A stretch of DNA of 64,000 bases from Pontibacter roseus DSM 17521. GTDB lineage: Bacteria > Bacteroidota > Bacteroidia > Cytophagales > Hymenobacteraceae. The first letter of the stretch is position 1. The number at the start of each line of letters is the position of its first letter. Positions 7,399 through 17,688 of the stretch are shown here, in pieces. Location: assembly GCF_000373265.1 (NCBI RefSeq), contig NZ_KB890761.1, forward strand, positions 248,001 through 312,000, read 5' to 3'. The notes beneath the pieces are model-generated. The model did no database searches. It was not told where the DNA came from and saw only the letters and a program-made list of their open reading frames with translations. Made by a program: the position numbers and the translations under genes.

Positions 7399-8586
7399 CT
7401 AGTAGCGGAAGAGCGCCTTCACGCCGCCGTTCCCGTCGCTCACCTCTGCCAGGCCGTTATAGCTGCTCACGAACACTTTGCCCCCCTGCGATATGGTCTT
7501 GATAGCGGCCAGGTTGATGAGGTCGTCATCCCCACGCTGGTAGTCTTTGTGCACCACGGCAGTAGCACTCTTGGCATCGTAGGTTCCCCAGACAGGCTCA
7601 TTTGGCGTAATGAACAACGTGTCCACGCGCCCGTGCACTGCTTCCGCCGCCACGGTGGCGATATCCTCGGAGGTGACGCCCGTTCCCGCCACGTTCTCAT
7701 AGCGGCTCAGCGAATCAGAGTGGCTCTGCTGCATCAGTGGCTTTACAAGCTCCACCGCCTTCTCATGAATCGTGTTCGGTCCCATACCTGCCACTGACTC
7801 GTTCAGGTTGACGTTCTGCGGCACGATGTTCTTGTACTTGCTGATGTTGCGGTAGATGGCGCAGTAATGGTCCACACCTGCCAGTACCAGCGGCTCTGTC
7901 TCGTTGTGCAGGATTTGCTGCAGGCCATTGTCTATCTCCAGCATGAACTCCCGCACGCGCTCGTGCTCCTCATCCCCCTTGGTACTGCCCGGGCCGTGCA
8001 CAATGTTGGAGCCGTTCACGGTGGTGGTAGCATGCACGAAATCCTGGTCTTTGCCCTTGATGTCGAACTTGAGTGCCTTGGTCATGGTCTCCGGCACGAA
8101 GGAGCTGATGTCAATCGGCCTGATATGCTCAATCGTCGCCTCATAGAAACCCACCTTCTCGCGGTACAGGCTCAGGATGAAGAAACGGCCGTTCTGGCTC
8201 AGGATAGGCAGCACCGGCGTGAGGAAGAACCTATCTAATACGTATACCACATCTGGCATGGGGATAGGCAGCGTGTAGTGCGCCGAGAACCCTTTTGTCA
8301 GGAACACGGCCAAGCCCTCCGACTGGTGGCGCCAGAAGTTGTTGTCATTCAAAAGCTCTTCAGCAGGCTTCAGGTAGGCATCTATCTCGGCCTCAGGCAC
8401 ATCATGCCTGCCTAGCAGCGTACGCGCTTCCCTCAGTTTATTCTTGAATAGAATGTGGTCCTGTCCGTTCAGTGTCTCGTGACCCGCGCGGTGGGTAGGT
8501 ATGAAGATGGAGATACAAAGTGCGTTCTGCGTGTTGCTCTGAACATTGATTAGTTTCTCAATGTCCTTCATGTTGATTAATGCCAT
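7399..8586 (-). CDS. BaeRF-like protein (bacterial archaeo-eukaryotic release factor family)
   Basis: Soluble protein of about 395 residues resembling the uncharacterised bacterial branch related to archaeal/eukaryal peptide-chain release factor 1. Supporting features are the N-terminal CISIFIPTHRAG segment, the middle RFFILSLYREKVGFYE segment typical of these baeRF proteins, and a C-terminal GRVDTLFI...GGKVFVSS region like the eRF1/Pelota domain 3 fold. I start at the ATG at 8586 (MALINMKDIEKL) rather than a Met 18 codons upstream, because the upstream part reads like an AT-rich leader. Members are proposed to act on ribosomes or stress responses; this is inference. Confidence 0.72.
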   Translation of the reverse strand: MALINMKDIEKLINVQSNTQNALCISIFIPTHRAGHETLNGQDHILFKNKLREARTLLGRHDVPEAEIDAYLKPAEELLNDNNFWRHQSEGLAVFLTKGFSAHYTLPIPMPDVVYVLDRFFLTPVLPILSQNGRFFILSLYREKVGFYEATIEHIRPIDISSFVPETMTKALKFDIKGKDQDFVHATTTVNGSNIVHGPGSTKGDEEHERVREFMLEIDNGLQQILHNETEPLVLAGVDHYCAIYRNISKYKNIVPQNVNLNESVAGMGPNTIHEKAVELVKPLMQQSHSDSLSRYENVAGTGVTSEDIATVAAEAVHGRVDTLFITPNEPVWGTYDAKSATAVVHKDYQRGDDDLINLAAIKTISQGGKVFVSSYNGLAEVSDGNGGVKALFRY

Positions 8587-8734
8587 ATTTCTCTTGCTGT
8601 TAAATAAATGGGATATCTGAAAAATCATTTCTCCCTGCACCCTGCCATTGGCAGAGGGTAGGACTTTAATTACGAGCCAAACAAATCAACGGTTATTTAA
8701 GCGGACGGTATGGGAGAAAGGAGCGGCAAAACGA

Positions 8735-8769
8735 AAGCCGCCCGCGCCTTCTCAGGCAGCGGGCGGCTT
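8735..8769 (-). terminator. Terminator of the thioredoxin-like gene
   Basis: AAGCCGCCCGC / GCGGGCGGCTT, an 11-bp perfect stem with extra pairing inside the loop, followed on the minus strand by a T-rich stretch. It lies 28 nt past the stop of the gene at 8797. Confidence 0.85.
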
Positions 8770-8796
8770 CATGGTTTCAAGAGGGGGATGGAATGT

Positions 8797-10218
8797 CTAT
8801 TTCGCGTATGCGCGGCCTCGTGTCACGTGCTGCAGGATGTCGTTCTCGACCTCACGGTCGTTTGGCCTGCGGGGCTTGGTGCTGATGATGCTGCCCGTCT
8901 CGTCTATGAGGAAATACGCTGGCACATCCTTCAGCCCGTACTGTTTCACAAGTTCTGCGCCCTGGCCTTTGAGGTGCAGCTGCACCCCGAACCTGCCTCT
9001 GGACTCCACTACCTGGCGCCAGGCTCGCTCATCCTCATCCACACCTATGTGCATCACCACCACATCATGGGCCGCCAGTCTGCGCGCCAGTTCCTGAGCG
9101 TGTGGCTGCTCTATCATGCAAAGCCCGCAGTTGGTGCGCCAGAAGCCCAGGTAGATGACCTTTCCCCGGAAATCCTGAAGGGAAACCTCGTTGCCATCTA
9201 CATCTTTCAGTTTGAAGTCAGGTGCGGCACTGCCTATACCCAGGCCGGAGTAGCTGTCAAGCAGTTGGGTAAGAGAGGCGTGCAGGAGCGGCTTGTTAGC
9301 CGTGCGGCCAAAGTGCTGCAGCATGGCAGGCGCGTGCAGCACGTTGCCCTGCTGCAGCGAAGTCCGGATGAGGTGGGCCTGCGCCATTGTTCGGGACTCG
9401 CCTGACAGCCGCTGGCTGACCAAGTCGTAGCTCTTGCGGTAAAAATGTCGGTCGTTGCTGCTCAGGTTCGCCTGCTGGGACAGGTATGCCACGTAGTTGC
9501 GCATGAAGGAAGTGAAGCTGATACTCGTCAGGTTCTCAGGCTGGTTCAAGTTTAGCTCCTGCAGGAAGGTATAGTAAGCTGCAGAGGGGGCGGGGCTGGC
9601 GTCGTTGATGATGACCTGCTCCCGCAGGCTGAAGTAGGTGAGTCGGTCATTGGCGTAACTGAACGCTATTTCGGCCAACATCACCTTCCTGAATGTCTCT
9701 GACACCGTCTTTGAATCAGTGTATTTCTCCAAGGCGGCCAACTGGTCTTCTCTGCGCTCCTTCAGGAAAGAAAGGAACTCCTGCTCGCGCAGCTTGATGT
9801 TGTCAGGCAGCGGCTGGTAGTCTTCCTCCTCATCGAAACGCAGGTTGTAGCTGCTCAGAAAATTGTTTTCGGCGGCCCCTTTCCCCTTGAACTTGGCCGA
9901 CTTCTGGAGTTTCTGCCCATGGAGCGACAGCTGCAGCTCATAGCCTGGCTCCAGGTATACCGGTATCTCTTCGTTGCCGTGCACCAGTTCCACTAGGGTA
10001 GGTTGTGTGATGGGAATCTCGAGCTCAAAGCGGCCGTTCTCCAGCTTTGCCACCAACTGCACCTCCTCTGGCAGGAGGGGAGAAGGATAAGAGGCAACGA
10101 TGACTTCCTGTGAGAGGCTTTTTTGGATTTTCCCTCTGATGACAGCCTTGGACTGTGCACAAAGGGTGTCTGCTGCCAGCAAGAATGCCAGCAACAGCAG
10201 AAGTTGCATTTGTCTCAT
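8797..10218 (-). CDS. TlpA-like thioredoxin-fold envelope protein
   Basis: Exported protein of 473 residues with a signal peptide (hydrophobic stretch then LCAQS at about residue 20-24). Residues 25-320 form an alpha-rich/DUF4369-like extracytoplasmic region of the kind common in Bacteroidota. The C-terminal AhpC/TSA/Redoxin domain holds the redox pair Cys364-Gly-Leu-Cys367 and the cis-Pro motif VPAYFLID. It likely reduces or isomerises disulfides in periplasmic or outer-membrane proteins, or in c-type cytochrome maturation. It is a single-gene unit with its own strong terminator. Confidence 0.87.
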   Translation of the reverse strand: MRQMQLLLLLAFLLAADTLCAQSKAVIRGKIQKSLSQEVIVASYPSPLLPEEVQLVAKLENGRFELEIPITQPTLVELVHGNEEIPVYLEPGYELQLSLHGQKLQKSAKFKGKGAAENNFLSSYNLRFDEEEDYQPLPDNIKLREQEFLSFLKERREDQLAALEKYTDSKTVSETFRKVMLAEIAFSYANDRLTYFSLREQVIINDASPAPSAAYYTFLQELNLNQPENLTSISFTSFMRNYVAYLSQQANLSSNDRHFYRKSYDLVSQRLSGESRTMAQAHLIRTSLQQGNVLHAPAMLQHFGRTANKPLLHASLTQLLDSYSGLGIGSAAPDFKLKDVDGNEVSLQDFRGKVIYLGFWRTNCGLCMIEQPHAQELARRLAAHDVVVMHIGVDEDERAWRQVVESRGRFGVQLHLKGQGAELVKQYGLKDVPAYFLIDETGSIISTKPRRPNDREVENDILQHVTRGRAYAK

Positions 10219-10417
10219 AGGTCGGGGCGGGTAGAAGTGTTTTATAAACTATCGGAATAAATGTCCAAAAAAAGCCTGCCTCCAGTACATGCGCCGTAGC
10301 CATTTGACTGGAAGCTAGCTTGCTGAACATTAAGTATATAGTTTAAAATTCCAAGTTCCCACTGTTCCCTCGATTTTATGAGAATGATAAAACAAGTTCC
10401 TGCTTAAAGTACAAATC

Positions 10418-11803
10418 TTATCCGAAAAGGGAGCCGAATACCTCCTCCAGGCGGCCAAAGGCATGCACATTGATAGAGAACTTGCTTAAGTCCACTCCTT
10501 TCTTGTTGTACTTGGAAATATAAATATCCCGGAACCCGAGCTTCTCTGCCTCTGAGATGCGGTTCTCCACGCGGTTCACAGCCCGCACCTCCCCACCCAG
10601 GCCCACTTCGGCGGCAAAGCAGGAGGTGCTAGGTATAGCCATGTCCTCGAAGGAGGAGAGGATGGAGGCACAGACGGCCAAATCCAGGGCGGGGTCTTCC
10701 ACCTTCAGGCCGCCGGCTATGTTCAGGAAAACGTCCTGTGTGCCAAGGCGGTAGCCGCCGCGCTTCTCGAGTACGGCCAGCAGCATGTTGAGCCGCTTGC
10801 CGTCGAAGCCGGTGCTGGTGCGCTGGGGCGTGCCGTAGGTGGCGGGCGTCACCAGGCTCTGCACCTCTATCAGCAAGGGCCGGTTGCCCTCCAGCGTCGC
10901 CCCGATGGCAATGCCGCTGAAGGCGTCTTCGCGCTGCGAGATGAGTATCTCGGATGGGTTGCTCACTTCGCGCAGGCCGGTGCCTAACATTTCGTAGATG
11001 CCCAGCTCGGAGGTGGAGCCAAAGCGGTTCTTGGTGGTGCGCAGGATGCGGTAGGTCATGTGGCGGTCGCCTTCAAAGGTCAGCACGGTGTCTACCATGT
11101 GCTCGAGTATCTTAGGACCTGCCAGGTTGCCCTCTTTGGTGATGTGGCCAATCAGGAATACCGGCGTCCCGCTCTCCTTGGCAAACTTGAGCAGCTCGGC
11201 CGTACACTCCCGCACCTGGCTCACGCTACCCGCGCCTGCCTCTATAAAAGAAGAGTGGAGCGTTTGGATGGAGTCGATGACGAGCACCTGCGGGCGCAGC
11301 TGTTCTATCTGCTTGAAGATGTTCTGAGTGCCGGTCTCTGTCAGGATGAAGCAGTCGGAGGTCTGGGCATTGAGGCGCTCAGCGCGCATCTTTATCTGCT
11401 GCTCACTCTCCTCGCCACTTACGTACAGCACGCGCAGGCCCGACAGGCTCAAGGCTATCTGCAGCATCAGTGTGGACTTGCCTATACCTGGCTCGCCGCC
11501 TATCAAGACCATGGAACCCGGCACAATGCCACCACCCAGTACGCGGTTCAGTTCCTGGTCCTGTGTCTGGATGCGGTGCTGCTCCTGGTAGCTGATGTCC
11601 GCGATGGGTTTGGGCTTGTTAGCCACCTGAGCCGAGCTGCTGGTGTTGCCCACCTTCCATACGCTGGAGGGGGTGAGTTCCTCGCGCTGCACCACTTCCT
11701 CTACATAGGTGTTCCACTCGCCACAGGCAGGGCACTTGCCAATCCACTTGGCGGACTGGGCGCCGCAGCTCTGGCAGAAATAGGATGTCTTTATCTTAGC
11801 CAT
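10418..11803 (-). CDS. radA: DNA repair protein RadA
   Basis: RecA-related ATPase of 461 residues that drives branch migration in recombinational repair. The N-terminal zinc finger is Cys10-x2-Cys13 and Cys24-x2-Cys27; Walker A is GGEPGIGKST at 102-111; the RadA-specific KNRFGS motif lies near 258-263; and the C-terminal Lon-like domain carries GLGGEVRAV near 410. All motifs are intact and the length is standard (E. coli 460). It is transcribed separately from the histidine kinase gene upstream. Confidence 0.97.
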   Translation of the reverse strand: MAKIKTSYFCQSCGAQSAKWIGKCPACGEWNTYVEEVVQREELTPSSVWKVGNTSSSAQVANKPKPIADISYQEQHRIQTQDQELNRVLGGGIVPGSMVLIGGEPGIGKSTLMLQIALSLSGLRVLYVSGEESEQQIKMRAERLNAQTSDCFILTETGTQNIFKQIEQLRPQVLVIDSIQTLHSSFIEAGAGSVSQVRECTAELLKFAKESGTPVFLIGHITKEGNLAGPKILEHMVDTVLTFEGDRHMTYRILRTTKNRFGSTSELGIYEMLGTGLREVSNPSEILISQREDAFSGIAIGATLEGNRPLLIEVQSLVTPATYGTPQRTSTGFDGKRLNMLLAVLEKRGGYRLGTQDVFLNIAGGLKVEDPALDLAVCASILSSFEDMAIPSTSCFAAEVGLGGEVRAVNRVENRISEAEKLGFRDIYISKYNKKGVDLSKFSINVHAFGRLEEVFGSLFG

Positions 11804-11969
11804 TCAGCTTATCGTTTGTCAGATTTGATGTGTCTGCCGGACAGGTATAGCCCGGCTATAGAGAACAATAACGGGAGGGAAAACGGTCACCGCGACAGGC
11901 AAAATATAGCATATTTTAGGCCTGTTTACATACCTCCACCGCTATACCTGCCAAGGGTTGTGGCTGCGC

Positions 11970-14897
11970 CTACACCACTTCCTGCACGGGCTCCAGCTTG
12001 AAGTACACCCTGAAGGTAGACCCCCTGCCCAACTCGCTCTCCAGCTCAATACGGCCCCCGTTGTTCTCGATGATGCGCTTGACGATGTAAAGCCCTATAC
12101 CTGTTCCTTCCACGTGGTTGTGCAGGCGCTTGAACATGGTGAAGAGCTTGTGCTGCTGCTGCTGCTTGATGCCAAGCCCGTTGTCCTGCACCTGCAGCAC
12201 CACGTAGTCGCCCGCGTGGTGCGTGGAAACCCTCACCTCAGCAGGGCGCTCAGGAGAGCGGTACTTGATGGCGTTTGACACCAGGTTGTAAATGATGCTG
12301 CGCAGGTTCTTGCGGGCATATAGCAGTTCCTTTGCCTGGAAATCCGCCTGAATGGTGGCACCTGCCTCTGTGATAAGCCCTTCGATATCGGATGTGACGT
12401 CCTCCAGCACCTGCTCAAAAGCAACAGGCTCTACCTTGGCATTGAGCTGCTTCTGCACCTTCGTGATTTCGGCCAGGTCTGCTACGGTCTGCTTCAGCTT
12501 GTTGATGGAATCAGCCAGCATATCCAACACCTGCTTGTCATCGTCTCCCAACTTGCCGTCCAGTATGTCGCGAAGCAGGGCAGTGAGGCCTTCCATGTTG
12601 GCTATAGGAGACTTCAAATCATGCGACGCTGTGTACACGAAGTTGTCCAGGTCGTTGTTGGTGCGCTGCAGCTCCAGGTTCTTATGGCTGAGCTCCTCGT
12701 TGGTATACACCAGTTTGGTACGGGCTGCCACGAGCTCTGTCACCTCCACGGCGAAGATGAGCACAGCCTCCGCCTTGCCTTTGCCGTCTATCAGCGGCTG
12801 GAACACCAAGTTGAAGTACCCCTCGGAAAGCGTGGCGTTGTTGAGGCGGTCTATCTTCAGCGGCACCTCGTTGCCCACAATGGGCATGCCCGTCTCCATC
12901 ACCTGCTCTACCTGCTCCAACAGGCCCTGCTTCTCCAATCCGGAATGGGCCTCATGCATGGTCTTGCCCACTAAAAGCCTGTTACCAAACAGCTTGCGGT
13001 AGAGCGGGTTGGCCAACACGTACTGCTGGTCTGGCGCACGCACCAAGCCCACCAGGGCCGGCACTTCCAGGAACAGCTTCTGGAGCAGCTCCGCGTTCTG
13101 CTTCACCTTGCGGTCCGCCTCCTTTATCTCGGTGATATCAATGGTGGAGCTGATGTGCCCCAGGAACTCGTTGTTGGCGCCGAAGCGGGGGGTACAGGTG
13201 GATACCATCCAGCGGTACTTGCCGTCGTGCCGGCGCATGCGTGTCTCAATCCGAAAGCCGTCCTCCTCTGCCAGGGCCTTGCTGTAGGATGCCTCGAATG
13301 CTGGCAGGTCGTCTGGATGCACCACCTGCTGCCAGCCAAAGTTGATGCTCTCCTCAAAGGTGCGCCCCGTGAAGTCGAGCCACTGCTTGTTCACGTACAC
13401 GCTCTGCTTCCAGATGTCCATGATGCTGATGATTACCGGGGCGTTGTCGGCCATGGTGCGGAAGCGGGCCTCGCTCTCGATGATGGCCTGCTGCGCGCGT
13501 CTCTCCTCAGTGATGTCCCGCACCTCGATGATGGCGTAGGCGTCGTTGCTGCTCTCCACGATGGGGTGCACCGAGCACGACACATCGAAGAAACCGCCGT
13601 CTTTCCGGATGAACACCTCATCGTATACCTGCTTTGAGGTATGGTTGTGGAGCGTGTTGCGGAGCGGGCACTTGTAAGCCGGATAAGGGGTGCCGTCGGG
13701 GTAGGTATGGTGCACCATTTCGTGCAGCGACCTGTTCTTCATCTCCTCAAAGGTATAGCCGGTTATCTCCTCGGCGGCCGGGTTCATGAAGGTCGTGTTG
13801 CCTTTAGCGTCTATAATGAAGAGGGCAGCCGTGGAGTTGTCGGTGATGGTCTGCTTGAGGCTGTTGGAGCGGCGCGTGTTCGAGAGCGACCAGATGATGA
13901 AGAACATCAGCAGGCCGATGATCGTGCCTCCCAACAGGATGAAGTAGGGAAGCTCGGTGTCGGCGGAGCGCATGAATGCGGGTTTGGGGGAGCAGTAGAT
14001 GCGCCAGGTGTTGTTGCCTATGCTCAGCGTGCTCATGGTGGCGAGCTCCCGCTTCTTGGGCGAATGGTAATGCAGGGTGGTGTCGGTGCTGAACAGAAGT
14101 GACTCCTCTGTGGGGGTGGTGCCGTCGTATACCTCAACGTCGATGTCGCGGAAGTCATCGTCGAGTATGGCAAGCATCAGGTCCCTGGCCCGAAACGGAC
14201 TGTATATGAAGCCTTTGATGAGCTGCTGCCGTTCCGTGATGGATTGCGGGTCGGCGTTGTCTTTGTAGATGGGCAGGTATATCAGGAAGCCTGGCTGCTC
14301 ATCCTTGCCCGTTTCCTGCACAAGCCGCACCTTGCCCGACATGGCGGGCTGCCGGGTATCGCGGGCAATCTGCATGGCTGATTTTCTGATAGGCTCACTG
14401 AACATGTCAAAGCCAAAGGCGCGCCGGTTGCGCTCGTTCATGGGCTCCAGGAACATGATGGAGGTATAGACAGGGCGCTTCCCTTCCGGGCGGATGGCAT
14501 AGTCTTTCAGGCCTTCTCTGCGGATGTGCCGCACGTGTGCGGGCACCTCGTTCGGCCTCAGGAAGAGGGTATAGCCGATGCCCTGTATACCGGGGTAGTT
14601 CTCTTCCAGCTTCAGCGTGGCGTAGTATTTCTGCCAGTCCTCCCGCTCCACCGTATCGGAGGCGATGAAAAGACCTTTTGCCCCCACCAGTATCTGCATG
14701 TAGTCGCGCATGCGCAGGTCTATCGCCTGCGTCACCTGGCCGACCTTTATCTCGAACAGCTTCTCATTGCGCTCCAGCGCCTTCTTCTTGGTCTCCGAAT
14801 AAGTGAAGATAGTAAGCAGGAAGATAAGCAGGAAGGATGCTATCGCTATAAGGTAATCCCGGATAAATGATACCAGCTTGGCGAGTTTCATAGACAA
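11970..14897 (-). CDS. CHASE-PAS hybrid-free sensor histidine kinase
   Basis: Membrane sensor kinase of 975 residues. Order: TM1 (about 12-32), an extracytoplasmic CHASE domain (about 75-250, with the IQGIGYTLFL region), TM2 (about 315-338), three PAS/PAC modules (about 345-465, 470-595, 600-730), a HisKA dimerisation domain with the phospho-acceptor His759 in YTASHDLKSP, and an HATPase domain with N (NLVSNAIKY), G1 (VQDNGLGI) and G2 (GTGIGLYIV) boxes. No receiver domain is fused and no response regulator gene is adjacent, so it is an orphan kinase. CHASE domains sense small ligands; this one's ligand is unknown. Confidence 0.9.
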   Translation of the reverse strand: MSMKLAKLVSFIRDYLIAIASFLLIFLLTIFTYSETKKKALERNEKLFEIKVGQVTQAIDLRMRDYMQILVGAKGLFIASDTVEREDWQKYYATLKLEENYPGIQGIGYTLFLRPNEVPAHVRHIRREGLKDYAIRPEGKRPVYTSIMFLEPMNERNRRAFGFDMFSEPIRKSAMQIARDTRQPAMSGKVRLVQETGKDEQPGFLIYLPIYKDNADPQSITERQQLIKGFIYSPFRARDLMLAILDDDFRDIDVEVYDGTTPTEESLLFSTDTTLHYHSPKKRELATMSTLSIGNNTWRIYCSPKPAFMRSADTELPYFILLGGTIIGLLMFFIIWSLSNTRRSNSLKQTITDNSTAALFIIDAKGNTTFMNPAAEEITGYTFEEMKNRSLHEMVHHTYPDGTPYPAYKCPLRNTLHNHTSKQVYDEVFIRKDGGFFDVSCSVHPIVESSNDAYAIIEVRDITEERRAQQAIIESEARFRTMADNAPVIISIMDIWKQSVYVNKQWLDFTGRTFEESINFGWQQVVHPDDLPAFEASYSKALAEEDGFRIETRMRRHDGKYRWMVSTCTPRFGANNEFLGHISSTIDITEIKEADRKVKQNAELLQKLFLEVPALVGLVRAPDQQYVLANPLYRKLFGNRLLVGKTMHEAHSGLEKQGLLEQVEQVMETGMPIVGNEVPLKIDRLNNATLSEGYFNLVFQPLIDGKGKAEAVLIFAVEVTELVAARTKLVYTNEELSHKNLELQRTNNDLDNFVYTASHDLKSPIANMEGLTALLRDILDGKLGDDDKQVLDMLADSINKLKQTVADLAEITKVQKQLNAKVEPVAFEQVLEDVTSDIEGLITEAGATIQADFQAKELLYARKNLRSIIYNLVSNAIKYRSPERPAEVRVSTHHAGDYVVLQVQDNGLGIKQQQQHKLFTMFKRLHNHVEGTGIGLYIVKRIIENNGGRIELESELGRGSTFRVYFKLEPVQEVV

Positions 14898-15161
14898 GAT
14901 GAACAGGCTGTTAGCTTGAGAAAAGCCGCTAAAAGGTGTTGAAACAGCGACGTGAACAGCTCATGTTCAATTGATTTACCATCAAAAATAAATAAAAAAA
15001 AGCTATCCGCCGCAATCTTTCGCAGGCTTATTATCTGCCGACTCCCCTACAGGTGAGCCCAAGCCTCCATTGCGCGTCCGCTGCCTCCTTACCAGGTAAA
15101 ATCACTAATTTACTGAAGAATCAAGAATACCGTATTAATTTTACAGCCACACTGATTTCCC

Positions 15162-15878
15162 ATGCTAGAGATAATTGAAAGCTTACTGATAAGTTTCGTG
15201 GCGGTGGCCATCTTGCTGCCCGTCGTGCGCTTTGCGCTGCGCAGGCTGTCGCCGGCAGGCAAGCTGAGCAAGCTCAGCGCCGACGAGGCCAAGTACATGC
15301 AGAAGAAGGAGTGGCAGCTGACCATTGCCTATTATGTGTTCGCTACCATACTTTCCGTTTTCTGCGCCGGCGGGCTGGCCATGCTCTCCAGCATCCTGCA
15401 CATGTCATCGGAGCACATGTTCGTGCTCACCCCTAACTTCAAGGCGCTTTTTGCACCGGGTCTGTTGCTGGGGCTCACGCTGGCCCTGTTGCCGCTGCGC
15501 CTCTCGCAGCGCTCGCTCCTGGGCAGTGAGTATGACCTGTACAAGCAATACATGCAGCAGCAGGAGGGCCTCCGCTCCGTGCGCATCTACGGCATCCTTT
15601 TCGGGGTGATGCTGGCTTTATCGGTGGCAGCTATATGGTTTGCCATGCGCTGGCACATCAACGTGGACGAGAACCAGGTGCAGGTGACCAACCTGCTCAA
15701 CCAGGAGCGCACATACCAGCACAGCGCCATCGAAAGCATACGCTACCTGGGTGTAGAAGGGGAGTACCTCATCAGCTTTGATGACCATACCTCCCTGAAC
15801 ACGGCCTACCTGAAACCCGTAACGCCTGAACTGATTGCCCTGATGGCGGAGCAGTCTGACACCCGCGTCATCCGGTAA
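15162..15878 (+). CDS. Hypothetical four-helix membrane protein
   Basis: 238-residue protein that I do not recognise. It has four predicted membrane helices (about 5-25, 55-80, 98-118, 145-165) and a soluble C-terminal domain of about 70 residues with beta-strand character (VDENQVQVTNLLNQERTY). A cluster of charged residues (KLSKLSADEAKYMQKKEW) sits between helices 1 and 2. It is divergent from the histidine kinase and has a 117-nt gap to fumC. No function is proposed. Confidence 0.75.
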   Translation: MLEIIESLLISFVAVAILLPVVRFALRRLSPAGKLSKLSADEAKYMQKKEWQLTIAYYVFATILSVFCAGGLAMLSSILHMSSEHMFVLTPNFKALFAPGLLLGLTLALLPLRLSQRSLLGSEYDLYKQYMQQQEGLRSVRIYGILFGVMLALSVAAIWFAMRWHINVDENQVQVTNLLNQERTYQHSAIESIRYLGVEGEYLISFDDHTSLNTAYLKPVTPELIALMAEQSDTRVIR

Positions 15879-15948
15879 CGGAGGCTCTGCGCAGCGCTGG
15901 GAGGCTAAGTGCAATAGGAGATTCCAAAGCGCAGAAGAATATTTTTTG

Positions 15949-15956
15949 TAGTTTTG
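15949..15956 (+). promoter_or_regulatory. -7 box for fumC
   Basis: TAGTTTTG fits TAnnTTTG and lies 39 nt before the fumC ATG. No obvious -33 TTTG at the right distance. Confidence 0.45.
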
Positions 15957-15995
15957 CCACTGACAGATATTCCTTAAAACCTAACATAAACCGAC

Positions 15996-17390
15996 ATGCA
16001 AGTTCGCGTAGAGAAAGACACGATGGGCCCTGTAGAGGTGCCTGCAGACAAATACTGGGGTGCCCAGACACAGCGCTCCAAGGAAAACTTCACGATTGGC
16101 GGTCAGCTGATGCCACAGGAGGTGATTGAGGCCTTCGCTATACTCAAGAAATCGGCTGCCCAGGCCAACGCGCAGCTGGGTGTGCTACCACAGGACAAGG
16201 CCGATATCATCTCGCAGGTATGCGACGAGATTCTGGCTGGCCAGCTGAACGACCAGTTCCCGCTGGTGGTATGGCAGACGGGCTCGGGCACGCAGTCGAA
16301 CATGAACGTGAACGAGGTGGTGGCCAACCGCGCGCACGTGCTGCTGGGCGGCGACCTGATGGACGAGAAAAAGAAAATCCACCCAAACGATGACGTGAAC
16401 AAGTCGCAGTCTTCTAACGACACCTTCCCGACGGCTATGCACATCGCTGCTTACAAGAAGGTGGTGGAACATACCTTGCCGATGGTGCAGAAGCTGCGCG
16501 ACACGCTGCAAAGCAAGGCGGAGCAGTACATGGACGTGGTGAAGATTGGCCGCACGCACCTCATGGATGCCACGCCGCTTACGCTGGGCCATGAGCTGTC
16601 AGGCTACGCAGCGCAGCTGGACTACGGCATGAAGGCGCTCCGCAACACGCTGGACCACCTGAGCACACTGGCGCTGGGCGGCTCCGCTGTAGGCACCGGC
16701 CTGAACACGCCAAAAGGATACGATGTGCTGGTGGCGGAGAAAATCTCGCAGTACGCGGGCCATACCTTCATCACGGCGCCCAACAAGTTTGAGGCCCTGG
16801 CTGCCCACGACGCCATTGTGGAGACATCTGGTGCGCTGAAGCAACTGGCCGTGAGCCTGATGAAAATCGCCAACGACATCCGTTTGCTAGCCTCAGGTCC
16901 GCGCTCAGGTATAGCCGAAATCATTATCCCGGAAAACGAGCCGGGTTCTTCTATCATGCCAGGAAAAGTGAACCCGACGCAGGCCGAGGCCATGACCATG
17001 GTGTGCGCGCAGGTGATTGGCAACGACGTGGCCATCTCAGTAGGCGGCATGAACGGCCATTTCGAGCTGAACGTGTTCAAGCCGGTGATGATTTTCAACC
17101 TGCTCATGAGCGCCCAGCTGATTGGCGACGCCTGCGACTCGTTTGACAAGCACTGCGCCGTAGGTATAGAGCCTAACACGGCCCGCATCAAAGAGAACCT
17201 GGAGAACTCCCTGATGCTGGTAACCGCCCTGAACCCGCACATCGGCTACGACAATGCCGCCAAAATAGCGAAGAAGGCGCATAAGGAAGGCACCACCCTC
17301 CGCAAAGCCGCCATTGAGCTCGGCCTGCTCACCAACGAGCAGTACGACGAGTGGGTGAAGCCTGAAGACATGATTGGCAGCCTGAAATAA
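15996..17390 (+). CDS. fumC: Class II fumarate hydratase
   Basis: TCA-cycle enzyme that hydrates fumarate to malate, 464 residues, standard length. The superfamily signature [11 protein letters not shown] sits near residues 316-326 and includes the catalytic Ser loop. [14 protein letters not shown] and the histidine-containing [14 protein letters not shown] are also intact. It is flanked by its own -7 box and a 13-bp terminator, suggesting a monocistronic gene. Fumarase C is preferred over aspartase or argininosuccinate lyase because of the GSGTQSNMN and [11 protein letters not shown] segments. Confidence 0.96.
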   Translation: MQVRVEKDTMGPVEVPADKYWGAQTQRSKENFTIGGQLMPQEVIEAFAILKKSAAQANAQLGVLPQDKADIISQVCDEILAGQLNDQFPLVVWQTGSGTQSNMNVNEVVANRAHVLLGGDLMDEKKKIHPNDDVNKSQSSNDTFPTAMHIAAYKKVVEHTLPMVQKLRDTLQSKAEQYMDVVKIGRTHLMDATPLTLGHELSGYAAQLDYGMKALRNTLDHLSTLALGGSAVGTGLNTPKGYDVLVAEKISQYAGHTFITAPNKFEALAAHDAIVETSGALKQLAVSLMKIANDIRLLASGPRSGIAEIIIPENEPGSSIMPGKVNPTQAEAMTMVCAQVIGNDVAISVGGMNGHFELNVFKPVMIFNLLMSAQLIGDACDSFDKHCAVGIEPNTARIKENLENSLMLVTALNPHIGYDNAAKIAKKAHKEGTTLRKAAIELGLLTNEQYDEWVKPEDMIGSLK

Positions 17391-17417
17391 GGTATAGGTC
17401 TATACCTGTCGCAGGTA

Positions 17418-17453
17418 AAGGAAAAGCAGCTCCAGAAGGGGCTGCTTTTCCTT
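17418..17453 (+). terminator. fumC terminator
   Basis: Perfect 13-bp stem AAGGAAAAGCAGC / GCTGCTTTTCCTT around a 10-nt loop, beginning 28 nt after the fumC stop and T-rich in its right arm. Confidence 0.88.
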
Positions 17454-17688
17454 TGTCGGCTTAAGGCTTCTAGCTAAATTTTCTCGGGAGCTGATTTGGT
17501 AAGCGTTTGGATGGTATACTACCGATAACCCAATTAGGCTCCACAGTCAAGCGAACTGAAGCTTCAGGGGAAGCATGCCAAAAGCCATGCGCTTCAAATA
17601 TGATGTGACAAAATAAATCGTTCGAACAAAAGGTTTCTTCGGACAGACACCTGCAAGAATAACAATTTTCTGGATTAACTAATCACTT

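Noticed and set aside
11060..12001. Open frame of 313 codons antisense to radA
   Set aside because: Mirrors intact radA with all its motifs on the other strand; no protein-like features of its own.
17454..17688. Possible manganese riboswitch (yybP-ykoY) before the TerC gene
   Set aside because: The conserved loop sequences and helices could not be found; a covariance search would be needed.
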